Positions 1 to 8,689 of a DNA stretch of 64,000 nt are shown here, one piece after another. Source of the DNA: Cellulomonas composti. Lineage in GTDB: Bacteria > Actinomycetota > Actinomycetes > Actinomycetales > Cellulomonadaceae. The stretch lies in assembly GCF_007990245.1 (NCBI RefSeq), contig NZ_BJWG01000002.1:124001-188000 (forward strand). Reading direction: 5' to 3'. The first letter of the stretch is position 1. Each line of letters opens with the position of its first letter. Position numbers and translations under genes: made by a program. Below the pieces are notes generated by a model. The model had not been told where the DNA came from. It made no database searches and worked only from the letters and a program-made list of their open reading frames with translations.

Positions 1-1289
1 CGCCAGCGCGAGAGCACGCGCATGAGGTGGTAGAGGCCGATCGCGACGGCGGTCCCGAGCGCGATGCCCGTGAACGTCAGGTCGCCCACCTGCCAGGTGA
101 AGTTCGCGATGCCGACGATCAGCGCGATCGCCGCAGGCGTCAGGTTCACCGGGTCGGAGAAGTCGACCTTGTTCTGGATCCAGATGCGGGCGCCGAGCAG
201 GCCGATCATGCCGTAGAGCAGCGTCGCGGCGCCGCCGATGACGCCGGCGGGCACCGTGGCGACTGCGGCCCCGAACTTGGGCGACATGGACAGCAGGAGC
301 GCGGTGAGGCCAGCCACCCAGTACGCCGCGGTCGAGTAGACCTTGGTCGCCGCCATGACGCCGATGTTCTCCGCGTACGTCGTCGTACCTGAACCGCCGC
401 CCAGGCCCGCGAACGTCGTCGCGACGCCGTCCGCGAGCAGCGCACGTCCCGTGTACGGGTCCATGTCGCGGCCCGTCATGGCCGTCACGGACTTCAGGTG
501 GCCGATGTTCTCGGCGATCAGGACGAGCACCACGGGGACGAACAGCGCCAGGACACCCGGCTTGATCGTCGGGGTCACGAAGGTCGGCAGCCCGATCCAC
601 GACGCGCCGCGCATGGCCTCGAACGACACCTCGTCGCGGAGCAGCGCGACGAGGTACCCGACGACGACCCCGACGAGGATCGACAGCCGGCCGAGGATCC
701 CCTTGAACAGCACGGTGCAGAGCACGATCGCGCCGAGTGTGCAGATCGCCGTCACGGGCGCGGCGCGAAAGCCGCTGTCCTCGTTCACGCCCCACGCCGC
801 GGGTGCGAGGTTGAAGCCGATGAGCATGACGATCGTGCCGGTCACGACCGGCGGCATCGTCACCTCGATCCAGTGCGTGCCTACGACGTGCACGAGCACG
901 CCGACGGCCGTCAGCAGGAGCCCGGCGACGAGGATGCCGCCGACCGCGGCGGACTGGCCGCCCGAGAGCGTCGCTGCGCCGATCGGCGCGATGAACGCGA
1001 AGCTCGAGCCGAGGTAGCTGGGCACCCGGTTGCGCGTGATGAGCAGGAAGCCGATCGTGCCGACCGCCGAGAAGAACAGCGTCGTCTGCGGCGAGAAGCC
1101 CGTGATGATCGGCACCAGGAACGTCGCGCCGAACATCGCGACGACGTGCTGCAGCCCGATCCCGATCGTCCTCGGCCACGACAGCCGTTCGTCGGGGGCG
1201 ACCACCCCGCCGGGCGGGATCGTCCGTCCGTCGCCCGCCACGCTCCAGCCCCACTGACGCCGGACCGCGCCCCACGCCTTGCCCGCCAC
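1..1289 (-). CDS. NCS2-family uracil/xanthine permease, C-terminus cut by window edge
   Basis: The minus-strand frame reads open from about 1289 to the window start without a stop, so the C-terminus is missing. The protein has the run of hydrophobic helices typical of NCS2 nucleobase:proton symporters. Diagnostic stretches are GIGLQHVVAMFGATFLVP near the N-terminus, PSYLGSSFAFIAP, and GLGGGSGTTTYAENIG, the last matching the substrate-site region of UraA/PyrP. It probably imports uracil, or possibly xanthine, across the cytoplasmic membrane. I chose the GTG at 1289, preceded by an AGGG-like site, because it keeps the WSVAGDGRTIPPG segment common in actinobacterial members. A GTG at 1241 is the alternative. 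A salvage gene (upp) lies elsewhere in the window, at 19874. Family assignment is firm; the substrate is inferred. Confidence 0.9.
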   Translation of the reverse strand, partial: MAGKAWGAVRRQWGWSVAGDGRTIPPGGVVAPDERLSWPRTIGIGLQHVVAMFGATFLVPIITGFSPQTTLFFSAVGTIGFLLITRNRVPSYLGSSFAFIAPIGAATLSGGQSAAVGGILVAGLLLTAVGVLVHVVGTHWIEVTMPPVVTGTIVMLIGFNLAPAAWGVNEDSGFRAAPVTAICTLGAIVLCTVLFKGILGRLSILVGVVVGYLVALLRDEVSFEAMRGASWIGLPTFVTPTIKPGVLALFVPVVLVLIAENIGHLKSVTAMTGRDMDPYTGRALLADGVATTFAGLGGGSGTTTYAENIGVMAATKVYSTAAYWVAGLTALLLSMSPKFGAAVATVPAGVIGGAATLLYGMIGLLGARIWIQNKVDFSDPVNLTPAAIALIVGIANFTWQVGDLTFTGIALGTAVAIGLYHLMRVLSRW

Positions 1290-1496
1290 GCTCCGCGCCC
1301 TGCCCACAACGCCCACATCGACCTCCGTCGGTCGACGGCTCCGCCGCCGGTTCGTGAGTGAGCCCCGCTCGGCGCCCGCCGTCACCCGAGGCGAGGTTAT
1401 CGGCGACGTTCCGGCTGCACATGGGACCCGGGCGTGCGATCTTCGTGGGGTAGCGTGGCCACTGCCGACGGTGGCCCACGAGCCCTGGAGGCGACC

Positions 1497-1703
1497 ATGC
1501 ACAAGCACGAGGCCGACGAGCCCGCGCTCGTCCCGCCCGCACCGGACCATGTCCTGGACAGCGGCACGCCCGACCCGGTGATCGCGAGCGCACCGCACGC
1601 GGAGCCCGCGTCGCACGAGACCGAGGGTGACGAGCACCCCTTCCCGCCGCTGGTCGGGTCCCAGACCGGTGCGGTCCCGCCGCCGGAGAAGCCCGTCCTC
1701 TGA
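1497..1703 (+). CDS. Small acidic hypothetical protein (68 aa)
   Basis: The ATG at 1497 has a good GGAGG ribosome site six bases upstream. The product starts MHKHEADEPALVPPAP and is rich in Pro, Glu, Asp, His and Ala, with no hydrophobic segment and no cysteine. It looks intrinsically disordered and cytoplasmic. I recognise no family. It lies immediately upstream of a membrane glycosyltransferase-like gene on the same strand, with only 16 bases between its stop and the best start of the next gene, so the two are probably co-transcribed. Strong ribosome-site placement and high-GC codon use support it being real. No function can be proposed. Confidence 0.55.
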   Translation: MHKHEADEPALVPPAPDHVLDSGTPDPVIASAPHAEPASHETEGDEHPFPPLVGSQTGAVPPPEKPVL

Positions 1704-1719
1704 CCCCTGGAGGTACCCG

Positions 1720-3033
1720 CTGGACCGCATCCTGCGTTCGCACGCGGCCCTGTGGTGCGCCTTCGCGCTGGTGCACGGCTGGCTGCTGCTGGTCGGCGTC
1801 GTGCTCGCGCCCGCGCAGACGTTCTGGGACGTCGACCTGTACCGGTGGTGGGCGTGGCAGGGCCTGAACATCGGCGTCTGGCAGGGCATCGACACCGCCT
1901 GGGTGTACCCGATCGGCGCGTTCGTCCCGATGCTGCTCTCCGCGGTCGGGGGGACCGGGTACGGCCACGGCTACGCGCTCGCGTGGAGCCTGTGGGTCAC
2001 GGTGTTCGACGCGCTCGGGGTGGTCGCGCTGCTGCATGCGCCGCGGCTCGTCGGGAACCGGCAGCGGTCCACGACGGGTGCGTGGTGGTGGATCGGGTTC
2101 ACGTTCCTGCTCGGGCCGGTCGCGATGGGCCGGCTCGACGCCGTGGTCGCGCCGATGGTCATCGCCGCTCTGGTGCTCGCGATCCCGCGGCCCCGGCTCG
2201 CGGCCGCGCTGCTCACGCTCGGCGCCTGGGTCAAGGTCGCGCCCGGCGCGCTGCTGCTGGCGGTCGTGCCGCTCGTGCGCCGGCCGTGGCGCGACGTCGT
2301 CGTGCCCGCGCTGCTCGTGTGCGCGGCGATCACCGCGTTCGTGTGGGCCGTCGGCGGGCTGGAGCACCTGGGGTCGTTCCTCACCGAGCAGCACCGCCGC
2401 GGGCTGCAGGTCGAGGCCGTCGGTGCGACGCCGTGGGTGCTCGCCGCGCTGTTCACGCCGCGCGTCACGATCGGCCTGAACGAGCAGATCACGACGTGGG
2501 AGATCTACGGCCCGGGCACGCAGTGGGCCGCGGACGCGCTGGGGGCGGCGTTCGTCGTCGGGCTCGGGCTCGTCGGCGCGTTCCTGTGGTGGTGCTCGCG
2601 CCGCGCCGGCGACCGGCTGTGGGCCGACCGCGTGCTGCGCGCACAGCTCCTGACCCGCGGCGCGCTGCTCGTCGCGACCACACTGATCGTGTTCAACAAG
2701 GTGGGCTCGCCGCAGTACTTGGGCTGGGTCGCGCCGCCCGTGGCCGTGGCCCTCGCGCTGCGGCTGCCCGGCTGGCGCGGCACCTCGGCCCTGGTGGCCG
2801 GGCTCGCGCTGGCCACGCAGGTCATCTTCCCGATCGGCTACACCCAGCTCGTCACGGGCGGCCCGGGCATGGCGCTCGTGCTCGCGGCCCGCAACGTCGG
2901 GCTCGTCGTGCTCGCGGTGACCTGCGTGGTCGCGCTGCTGCGCATCAGTCGAGCGCCGGAGCCACCTGCTCCGCAACCAGCTCCAGGTGCTGCAGATCGG
3001 CCAGATCGAGAACCTGCAGGTACACCCGCGTGA
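1720..3033 (+). CDS. Polytopic membrane protein, GT87/DUF2029-like glycosyltransferase
   Basis: The product is hydrophobic, with roughly ten membrane segments. After the first helix is an acidic motif, FWDVDLYRWW, like the Asp-containing loop of GT-C fold polyprenol-phosphate-mannose-dependent transferases (GT87/DUF2029). It may add a sugar to a lipid or wall polymer on the outer face; the acceptor is unknown. The start is uncertain. A GGAGG site lies six bases before a CTG at 1720, giving LDRILRSHAALW and 437 residues. The in-frame ATG at 1627 would add an Arg/Pro-rich leader overlapping the preceding gene, and a GTG near 1771 would lose part of helix one. The 3' end overlaps the convergent LLM gene by 89 bases, so the tail past the last helix is Pro/Ala-rich and unconserved in appearance. 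Confidence 0.72.
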   Translation: MDRILRSHAALWCAFALVHGWLLLVGVVLAPAQTFWDVDLYRWWAWQGLNIGVWQGIDTAWVYPIGAFVPMLLSAVGGTGYGHGYALAWSLWVTVFDALGVVALLHAPRLVGNRQRSTTGAWWWIGFTFLLGPVAMGRLDAVVAPMVIAALVLAIPRPRLAAALLTLGAWVKVAPGALLLAVVPLVRRPWRDVVVPALLVCAAITAFVWAVGGLEHLGSFLTEQHRRGLQVEAVGATPWVLAALFTPRVTIGLNEQITTWEIYGPGTQWAADALGAAFVVGLGLVGAFLWWCSRRAGDRLWADRVLRAQLLTRGALLVATTLIVFNKVGSPQYLGWVAPPVAVALALRLPGWRGTSALVAGLALATQVIFPIGYTQLVTGGPGMALVLAARNVGLVVLAVTCVVALLRISRAPEPPAPQPAPGAADRPDREPAGTPA

Positions 3034-3883
3034 TCCCGAGGTCGCGCAGCCACGCCAGCCGCTGCACGACCTCGTCGGGCGTCCCCGCCAGACCGTGCTC
3101 GCGCAGCTCGTCGGGCGCGCGGCCGATCGCGGCGGCACGGCGCCCGAACTCCGCCTCGTCGCGCCCGACGCACAGCACGAACGCGGCCGAGAGCACGAGG
3201 TCGTCGGCGGGCCGGCCGATCGCCTCGCACGCGCCGCGGACGACGTCGAGCCGCGGCGCCACGTCCTCGAACGCCGGGAACGACAGGTTGAACTCGCTCG
3301 CGTAGCGGGCCGCGAGCGCGGGCGTGCGCACGGGCCCGCTGCCGCCGACGATCACCGGCACGCCCGGGACCCCGCGCGCCGACTGCACCGGCTTGGGCAG
3401 CGCGGGCGAGTCCGTGAGCGTGTAGTGCTCGCCGGCGAACGAGTAGCGCTCGCCGACCGGCGTGCCCCACAGTCCCGTGACGATCTCGAGCTGCTCGGTG
3501 AGCAGGCCGAACCTCTTGGCCGGGAACGGGATGCCGTACGCCGCGTGCTCCGCCGCGAACCAGCCCGTGCCGAGCCCCAGCTCGACGCGGCCGCCGGACA
3601 TCTCGTCGACCTGCGCGACCTGGATCGCCAGCACGCCCGGGTAGCGGTAGGTCACCGACGAGACGAGCGTGCCGAGCCGGATGCGACTCGTCTCGCGGGC
3701 CAGGCCGGCGAGCGTCGTCCAGGCGTCGGTCGGCCCCGGCAGACCGTCCCCGTCGCCCATCCGCAGGTAGTGGTCCGACCGGAAGAACGCGTCGAAGCCC
3801 AGGTCCTCGGTCGCCTTGGCGACGCGGAGCAGGTCGGAGTAGGACGCCCCCTGCTGGGGCTCGGTGAACACGCGCAGCTGCAT
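2945..3883 (-). CDS. LLM-class F420-dependent oxidoreductase
   Basis: This 312-residue protein has the luciferase-like TIM barrel. It starts MQLRVFTEPQQGASYSDLL and contains DLGFDAFFRSDHYL, the GRVELGLGTGWFAAEH phosphate-loop region and the VPVIVGGSG segment typical of LLM enzymes. Its shape fits the TIGR03560-type subfamily predicted to use coenzyme F420 rather than FMN. Its substrate cannot be read from sequence. It is cytoplasmic and has no signal peptide. The gene converges on the membrane glycosyltransferase-like gene, overlapping it at the 3' end, and is preceded on its own strand by the Nei glycosylase gene with a 36-base gap, so the two may form a short operon. Confidence 0.88.
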   Translation of the reverse strand: MQLRVFTEPQQGASYSDLLRVAKATEDLGFDAFFRSDHYLRMGDGDGLPGPTDAWTTLAGLARETSRIRLGTLVSSVTYRYPGVLAIQVAQVDEMSGGRVELGLGTGWFAAEHAAYGIPFPAKRFGLLTEQLEIVTGLWGTPVGERYSFAGEHYTLTDSPALPKPVQSARGVPGVPVIVGGSGPVRTPALAARYASEFNLSFPAFEDVAPRLDVVRGACEAIGRPADDLVLSAAFVLCVGRDEAEFGRRAAAIGRAPDELREHGLAGTPDEVVQRLAWLRDLGITRVYLQVLDLADLQHLELVAEQVAPALD

Positions 3884-3919
3884 CCCGGCATCCTGCCCCA
3901 GGTCCGCGGCTCAGGCGCG

Positions 3920-4837
3920 TCAGCGCTGGCAGGTCGGGCAGCGGTAGAGCTTGCGGGCGGCCAGCTCCTCGACGACGACGGGCGTGCCGCACACGCGGCA
4001 CGGCAGGCCCGCCCGGCCGTAGATCCAGTGCCGCAGGTCCGGGTCCCTCAGGGCGGCGCGACGCTCGTCGGGCGTGAGGTCCTCGCGCGTGATCATCACG
4101 CCCGTCGCGATGCCGTCGGGCAGTAGCCGCGCCCAGTCGCGCCACAGCGCGGCGGCGACGTCCGGCGGCACCTGGCGGCCCGGCGTCCACGGGTCGAGGC
4201 GAGCGCGGAACAGCAGCTCGGCGCGGTAGATGTTGCCGATCCCGGCCACCACGGTCTGGTCCATGAGGAGCTGCCCGACGGGGACGGCCCGCCGGCGCAG
4301 CCGCCGCACCATCTCCTCGCCCGCGGCCGCGAGGTCGGTCTCCGCAGCCGGGTCGGGTCCGAGCCGGGCGATCACCGCCGCAGTCTCGTCGGGCGTGAGC
4401 ACCTCGCACGCGGACGGACCGCGCAGGTCGGCGACGGTCTCGTCGGACGCCAGGCGCACGCGCACCTGGCCGACGGGCGGCGGCGGGAACTCGGACGGGA
4501 GCACGCCCGTCTCGCGCTCGTCCTCGCCCATCCGGACCGCGCGGCGCAGGCGGGGCGCACCGAGCGAGCCCCACGCGGCCTCGCCCGGAGCCATCGACGA
4601 GAGCCGCCCGTAGAAGTCCCACGCGCCGTACAGGCCCAGGTGCACGCGCAGCACACCGGGGTCGAACTCGAGGAACAGGTGCTTGCCGACGACCGACGAA
4701 CGACGCAGCACGTGCCCGTCGAGGCGTGCGGCACCCGCCGCGAACCGCCCCTGCGGCGACGTCACCGCGAGCGGTCTCCCGACGAGGTCGAGCTCGAGCT
4801 GCCGCGCGACGCGGTGGACGGTATGACCTTCGGGCAC
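3920..4837 (-). CDS. nei: Fpg/Nei-family DNA glycosylase (Nei1-like, Rv2464c type)
   Basis: The protein begins MPEGHTVHRVA; after Met removal Pro2 is the Schiff-base nucleophile and Glu3 the catalytic acid. Further family marks are SPQGRFAAGAARLDG, VVGKHLFLEFDPG with the beta-clamp lysine, the helix-two-turn-helix QTVVAGIGNIYRAELLFRA, and a C-terminal zinc finger with paired Cys (CRVCGT then CPTC). At 305 residues it matches the actinobacterial Nei1 group. It excises oxidised pyrimidines and nicks the abasic site in base-excision repair. It lies nine bases downstream of the FtsH-like protease stop codon on the same strand, so co-transcription is likely. Confidence 0.93.
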   Translation of the reverse strand: MPEGHTVHRVARQLELDLVGRPLAVTSPQGRFAAGAARLDGHVLRRSSVVGKHLFLEFDPGVLRVHLGLYGAWDFYGRLSSMAPGEAAWGSLGAPRLRRAVRMGEDERETGVLPSEFPPPPVGQVRVRLASDETVADLRGPSACEVLTPDETAAVIARLGPDPAAETDLAAAGEEMVRRLRRRAVPVGQLLMDQTVVAGIGNIYRAELLFRARLDPWTPGRQVPPDVAAALWRDWARLLPDGIATGVMITREDLTPDERRAALRDPDLRHWIYGRAGLPCRVCGTPVVVEELAARKLYRCPTCQR

Positions 4838-4846
4838 GCCCGCAGG

Positions 4847-6757
4847 TTACGCGGCGGGGGCGCCCGCGGCGGAGGCGCGGCCGAGGTGCGCGTCGACGAC
4901 GTCGAGCAGCACCTCGCGCGGCGAGCGTGACTCGGCCTTCGCCGTCGCGAGCTCCAGCACGTCCGTGATCTCCAGGCCGATGAGCTCGTGGCGCTCCAGC
5001 AGCGCGTCGCGCAGCGCCTCGACGAGGTGGCGGTTGCGCGACAGCAGCCGGCGCACGGTGCTGCGCGCGTCGTCGAGCACGCCCTCGAGCTGCTCGCGCG
5101 ACGCGGGGTCGGCGAGCACCGCGGAGACGAGGTCGCGGTCGGTCGACAGGAACGACACGAGCGAGCCGGTCATGCCGGCCGCACCGACCATCTGCGCGGC
5201 GGTGCGCGTCGCGGCGGCGAGGTCGCTGGCGGGGCCCGTGGTCGTCTGGCCGAAGAACAGCTCCTCGGAGACCCAGCCGCCCATCGCGATCTGCACGAGC
5301 GCCTGCAGGTCGTACTGCGAGTGCGTCCAGACCTCCTCGCAGTCGCCGTGCGCGAGCAGGCCGAGCGCGTCCCCGCGCCGGATGATCGTCAGCACCTCGA
5401 GCGTGCGGTTCGGGGCGACGAGCCACGCGACCGTCGCATGGCCCGCCTCGTGCGTCGCGATGAGCCGCTGCTCGGCCTCGGTGTAGCGGACCGGTTGGCC
5501 GATGCCGACCATCTCGGTGATGCGCGCCTGCTCGACGTCGTGGAACGACATCGTGGTCGAGCCGCGGCGCAGCGCGTTGACCAGGGCCTCGTCGAGCAGG
5601 TGCTCGATCATCACGGGCGTCCAGCCGTTGGTCGCCGCCGCGATCCGGTCCCGCAGCACCGGGTCGTCGAGGCCCACCTCGTGCGTGCGGCGCTTGAGGA
5701 AGTGGTCGACGAGCGCGCGGCGCCCGTGCGCGTCGGGCGGCGAGAACGTCAGGTGCCGGTCGAAGCGGCCCGGCCGCAGCAGCGCCGGGTCGAGCGAGTC
5801 GGCGCGGTTGGTGGCCGCGATCAGCAGGATCGGCGCGCGGCCCGGCCGGCGCTGCTTGATCTGGCGGTGCGCCGGCAGCAGCAGGTTGATCGCCGCGACC
5901 AGGCGGTTGTAGAGCTTGTCGCTGCCCGTCGGCTCGTCGAACGACTGCATCTGGACCAGCAGCTCGTTGACCACTCCCCCCGTGCCCTCGCTGACCACCG
6001 CGTTCGTCGTCGTACCCCGCAGCCCCGCGAGCGGACCCGGCAGGGCGCCGGACGGCGAGACGCACCCCGACGCGGCCGACGGCCCGTACGCGCGCGACGC
6101 GGGCACCACGCCGCCGCGCCGCAGCGCGATCGCATCGATCTCCTCGATGAACCCGATCGCCCCGCCCTCGGCGCGGGCCGTGCGCCGCAGCGCCCGGAAG
6201 TAGGAGCGGATCTTGCGGGCCGTCGCGCCGTAGTACATCGACTGGAACGACGTGGCGGAGACGAACAGGAACGGCACACCCGCCTCGGCCGCCATCGCCT
6301 TGGCCGTCATCGTCTTGCCCGTGCCGGGCAGTCCCTCGAACAGCAGGCCGCGCCGCGGCGTGCCGCCCATCTGGTCCGCGAACCGGCGGTGCGTCTGGAA
6401 CAGGTCGATCGAGCGCCGCACGTCCTCCTTGACGGGGTCGATGCCGATCACGTCGTCGAGCCCGACGTCGACCTGCTCGGGCCGGTAGGTCAGGTGCGGC
6501 GAGCGGGACGTGCCGACCGTCGTGAACACCGCGAGCAGCATCATCACGAAGAAGAACGCGACGATCGTCATGAGGAACGGGTCGACGTGCGGCACGGGGA
6601 CCAGCGGCACGTCGGCCACCGCCGACCCGATCACCCACGCTTCGAGCGCGATCACGACCGCGGCCCAGCGGTACACGCGCCGCCGGCGCATCCGCTCGCG
6701 CTCCAGCGCGATGTCGTGGGCTCCGACCCGGATCGGCGACTGCAGCTCCTCAGGCAT
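4847..6757 (-). CDS. FtsH-like membrane AAA+ zinc metalloprotease
   Basis: With the ATG at 6757 (GAGAGG nine bases upstream) the product is 636 residues. Two membrane helices lie at about 31-47 and 60-80. Walker A GLPGTGKT is at 142-149, Walker B FIEEID at 203-208, and the ATNRADSLDPALLRPGRFDR second-region-of-homology block at about 315-334. The peptidase motif HEAGH is at 436-440, with a later GPASDLAAAT acidic zinc ligand. It therefore has the full FtsH plan: ATP-driven unfolding and proteolysis at the membrane. Odd points are a short acidic insert and a Ser/Gly/Pro-rich loop of about 50 residues between Walker B and the helix leading to the arginine finger, plus a second basic insert near 295-308. 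It is thus a divergent paralogue rather than the housekeeping FtsH. An upstream in-frame ATG at 6850 is possible but has a poor ribosome site. Confidence 0.9.
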   Translation of the reverse strand: MPEELQSPIRVGAHDIALERERMRRRRVYRWAAVVIALEAWVIGSAVADVPLVPVPHVDPFLMTIVAFFFVMMLLAVFTTVGTSRSPHLTYRPEQVDVGLDDVIGIDPVKEDVRRSIDLFQTHRRFADQMGGTPRRGLLFEGLPGTGKTMTAKAMAAEAGVPFLFVSATSFQSMYYGATARKIRSYFRALRRTARAEGGAIGFIEEIDAIALRRGGVVPASRAYGPSAASGCVSPSGALPGPLAGLRGTTTNAVVSEGTGGVVNELLVQMQSFDEPTGSDKLYNRLVAAINLLLPAHRQIKQRRPGRAPILLIAATNRADSLDPALLRPGRFDRHLTFSPPDAHGRRALVDHFLKRRTHEVGLDDPVLRDRIAAATNGWTPVMIEHLLDEALVNALRRGSTTMSFHDVEQARITEMVGIGQPVRYTEAEQRLIATHEAGHATVAWLVAPNRTLEVLTIIRRGDALGLLAHGDCEEVWTHSQYDLQALVQIAMGGWVSEELFFGQTTTGPASDLAAATRTAAQMVGAAGMTGSLVSFLSTDRDLVSAVLADPASREQLEGVLDDARSTVRRLLSRNRHLVEALRDALLERHELIGLEITDVLELATAKAESRSPREVLLDVVDAHLGRASAAGAPAA

Positions 6758-6900
6758 GCGGGCCCCTCTCGCCAGGCACGGGTCCGACTCCCGCGCGTCG
6801 ATCTGGGCCTTATCGTCCGACCGGGTGACGGAATCGGCAACATCGGACATTTCGGACCACCCGTTCGGGCGTACCCCGACGGGTGACTCCCGCCCGGAGG

Positions 6901-7695
6901 CTAGGCGCGGAGGGTGGCGCGGAGGGTCGAGGTCTCGAGCGGGGACAGGCCCAGGCCGTCGGCCAGGTAGGCGTCGAACGAGCCGAACTCGTCGCGTACC
7001 GCGGCCAGCGCCGCCTGCAGGTACTCCGCGCGGACCTCGAGCAGCGGCGCGAGCAGCGCCCGGTCGATGCCCGCCGCCTCGGCCTGCACGAGCAGCGGCT
7101 CGAACGTGGCGCGCACCGCCGGGTTCACCGCGAGGAACTCGTCGAGCACGCCGTCCTCGTCGACGCCCGCCGCGAGCAGCAGGATCGTCGCCGCCCAGCC
7201 CGTGCGGTCCTTGCCGGCGGTGCAGTGGAACAGCAGCGGCGTGCGCTCGGCGTCGATCGCGAGCCGCACGAACGCCGCGTACGCGCGCCGCGCGGACCCC
7301 GCGAGCACGAGCTGCCGGTAGGTCGCCACCATCTGCGCGGCGAGGTCCGCGCCGCCCAGGGCCGCGACCAGCCGCGACGGGTCGCTCAGCGCCTCGGGGA
7401 TGCCCGCGGCCTGTGCGCCCGGCAGGTCGGCGAGCACGTCGAGCGCGACGAGCCGCGCGCCGGCGGGCACCACGTCCGGCCGCGCCGCCCGCTCGGCGGC
7501 CGTGCGCAGGTCGACGACCGTGCGCACCGCCAGCCGGGCGAGGTCCGGGTCGTCGGCCACGTCCGGCGAGGCCAGCTCGGCGCAGCGGTAGGCCAGCCCG
7601 GTCGCGACCCACCCGCCGTCGGTCGTCGGACGGCCGCCGACGTCGCGCAGGTTGGTCACGCTCGCGGTCGTCAGGACGTGGGGGTCGCCGCTCAC
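6901..7695 (-). CDS. Tyrosine-protein phosphatase (Y_phosphatase3-like)
   Basis: The 264-residue product has the cysteine-phosphatase loop FHCTAGKDRTG (Cys158, Arg164) and the N-terminal VTNLRDVGGRPTTDGG block followed by YRCAELAS and VVDLRTAAE. This combination is characteristic of the PF13350 family that includes mycobacterial PtpB and many actinobacterial paralogues. It would dephosphorylate phosphotyrosine, or possibly phosphoinositide-like substrates, through a Cys-phosphate intermediate. There is no signal peptide, so it is cytoplasmic unless exported without one. The GTG at 7695 was chosen because the conserved block starts soon after it. It is transcribed divergently from the L,D-transpeptidase gene with only 57 bases between the starts. 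Confidence 0.9.
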   Translation of the reverse strand: MSGDPHVLTTASVTNLRDVGGRPTTDGGWVATGLAYRCAELASPDVADDPDLARLAVRTVVDLRTAAERAARPDVVPAGARLVALDVLADLPGAQAAGIPEALSDPSRLVAALGGADLAAQMVATYRQLVLAGSARRAYAAFVRLAIDAERTPLLFHCTAGKDRTGWAATILLLAAGVDEDGVLDEFLAVNPAVRATFEPLLVQAEAAGIDRALLAPLLEVRAEYLQAALAAVRDEFGSFDAYLADGLGLSPLETSTLRATLRA

Positions 7696-7752
7696 CCGAC
7701 GAGCGTGCCACGCCGGGATGACCCGCACAGCCGGACGGGGCACCATGGGCTG

Positions 7753-8664
7753 ATGGGAGCCGCGTCGCGCCGCACGCTCGTCGGACGCGTGCTCGTCGTG
7801 CCCGCGCTCGCCGTGCCGGCCCTGGCGCTCTCCCTGGGCGCGTGCGCGCCCGCACCCGCCGCGGCCCCGCCGCCGCCCCCGCAGGTGGTGACCGTCGAGG
7901 CGCCCGTCGACGTCGCGAAAGCCCAGGTCCCGGCGCCCGAGCCGCGGCCGGACCTGTCGGCGCTGACCGTCGTCGACCCGCTGCACGTCGTCCCGGGGCT
8001 GCCCGGCCTCGACGGCCTCACGCAGCTCGAGAACGACGACCCGACCGCGGGCCGCTGGCGCACCGCCGTGGTCACGCGCGACACCGCCGCCTACGACGCG
8101 CCCGGTGGCACGGCCGTCGGGCGGCTGCCCGCGTACACGCTGGGCGTCCCGACGACGGTGCCCGTGGTCGAGGTCGGCGACGAGGGCTGGCTGCGGGTCA
8201 TGGTCGCCGCGCGCGGCGCGCTGCCGAGCGATGACGCGACGCAGGTCAACGGCCGCACCGCGTGGGTGCGCGCGTTCGACACCCGGCCGGCCGGGACCGA
8301 CTGGCGGATCGAGGTCTCGACGCACGACCAGACGGTCACGATCGACGAGGGCGACGGCCCGACGACCTACGCCGTGATCGCCACCGGGGCCCCGTCGCGA
8401 CCCACGCCGCGCGCGCCGCAGTTCGTCGTGGGCACGTTCTGGGACCAGCCGGGCACGTACACGCCGCGCGTGGTCCTGCTCTCGTCGCAGAGCGAGACCA
8501 TCGACGCGTACGACCGCGAGACGGGCACGTCCGCGACCGCGTTCCACACCACCCCGCTGCGGGGCCGCGGCGAGATCTCGAACGGCTGCATCCGGCTGTC
8601 CGACGACGTGCTCGACGTGCTGTGGCACCGCGTGCCGGCGGGCACGCTCGTGCTGGTCTCCTGA
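7753..8664 (+). CDS. Lipoprotein L,D-transpeptidase (YkuD domain)
   Basis: The 303-residue product has a signal peptide ending in the lipobox SLGAC (Cys31), then a Pro/Ala linker. A middle region may be a degenerate SH3-like fold (VTRDTAAYDAPGGTAVGRLP). The YkuD catalytic domain at the C-terminus carries GRGEISNGCIRLS, with Cys279 as nucleophile and the conserved Arg. It should act outside the membrane, forming 3-3 peptidoglycan cross-links or attaching proteins to meso-DAP. The ATG at 7753 lies just after a second candidate and gives the cleanest signal peptide. It converges on the TetR gene, leaving 25 bases and no strong hairpin. Confidence 0.92.
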   Translation: MGAASRRTLVGRVLVVPALAVPALALSLGACAPAPAAAPPPPPQVVTVEAPVDVAKAQVPAPEPRPDLSALTVVDPLHVVPGLPGLDGLTQLENDDPTAGRWRTAVVTRDTAAYDAPGGTAVGRLPAYTLGVPTTVPVVEVGDEGWLRVMVAARGALPSDDATQVNGRTAWVRAFDTRPAGTDWRIEVSTHDQTVTIDEGDGPTTYAVIATGAPSRPTPRAPQFVVGTFWDQPGTYTPRVVLLSSQSETIDAYDRETGTSATAFHTTPLRGRGEISNGCIRLSDDVLDVLWHRVPAGTLVLVS

Positions 8665-8689
8665 CGGGAGGGGCCCGCCGGGCGGCCGG

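Noticed and set aside
2838-6638. A 1266-residue minus-strand open frame
   Set aside because: It is an Arg/Ala/Gly-rich shadow of the LLM, Nei and FtsH-like genes, with no recognisable domain. High-GC genomes give such frames routinely.
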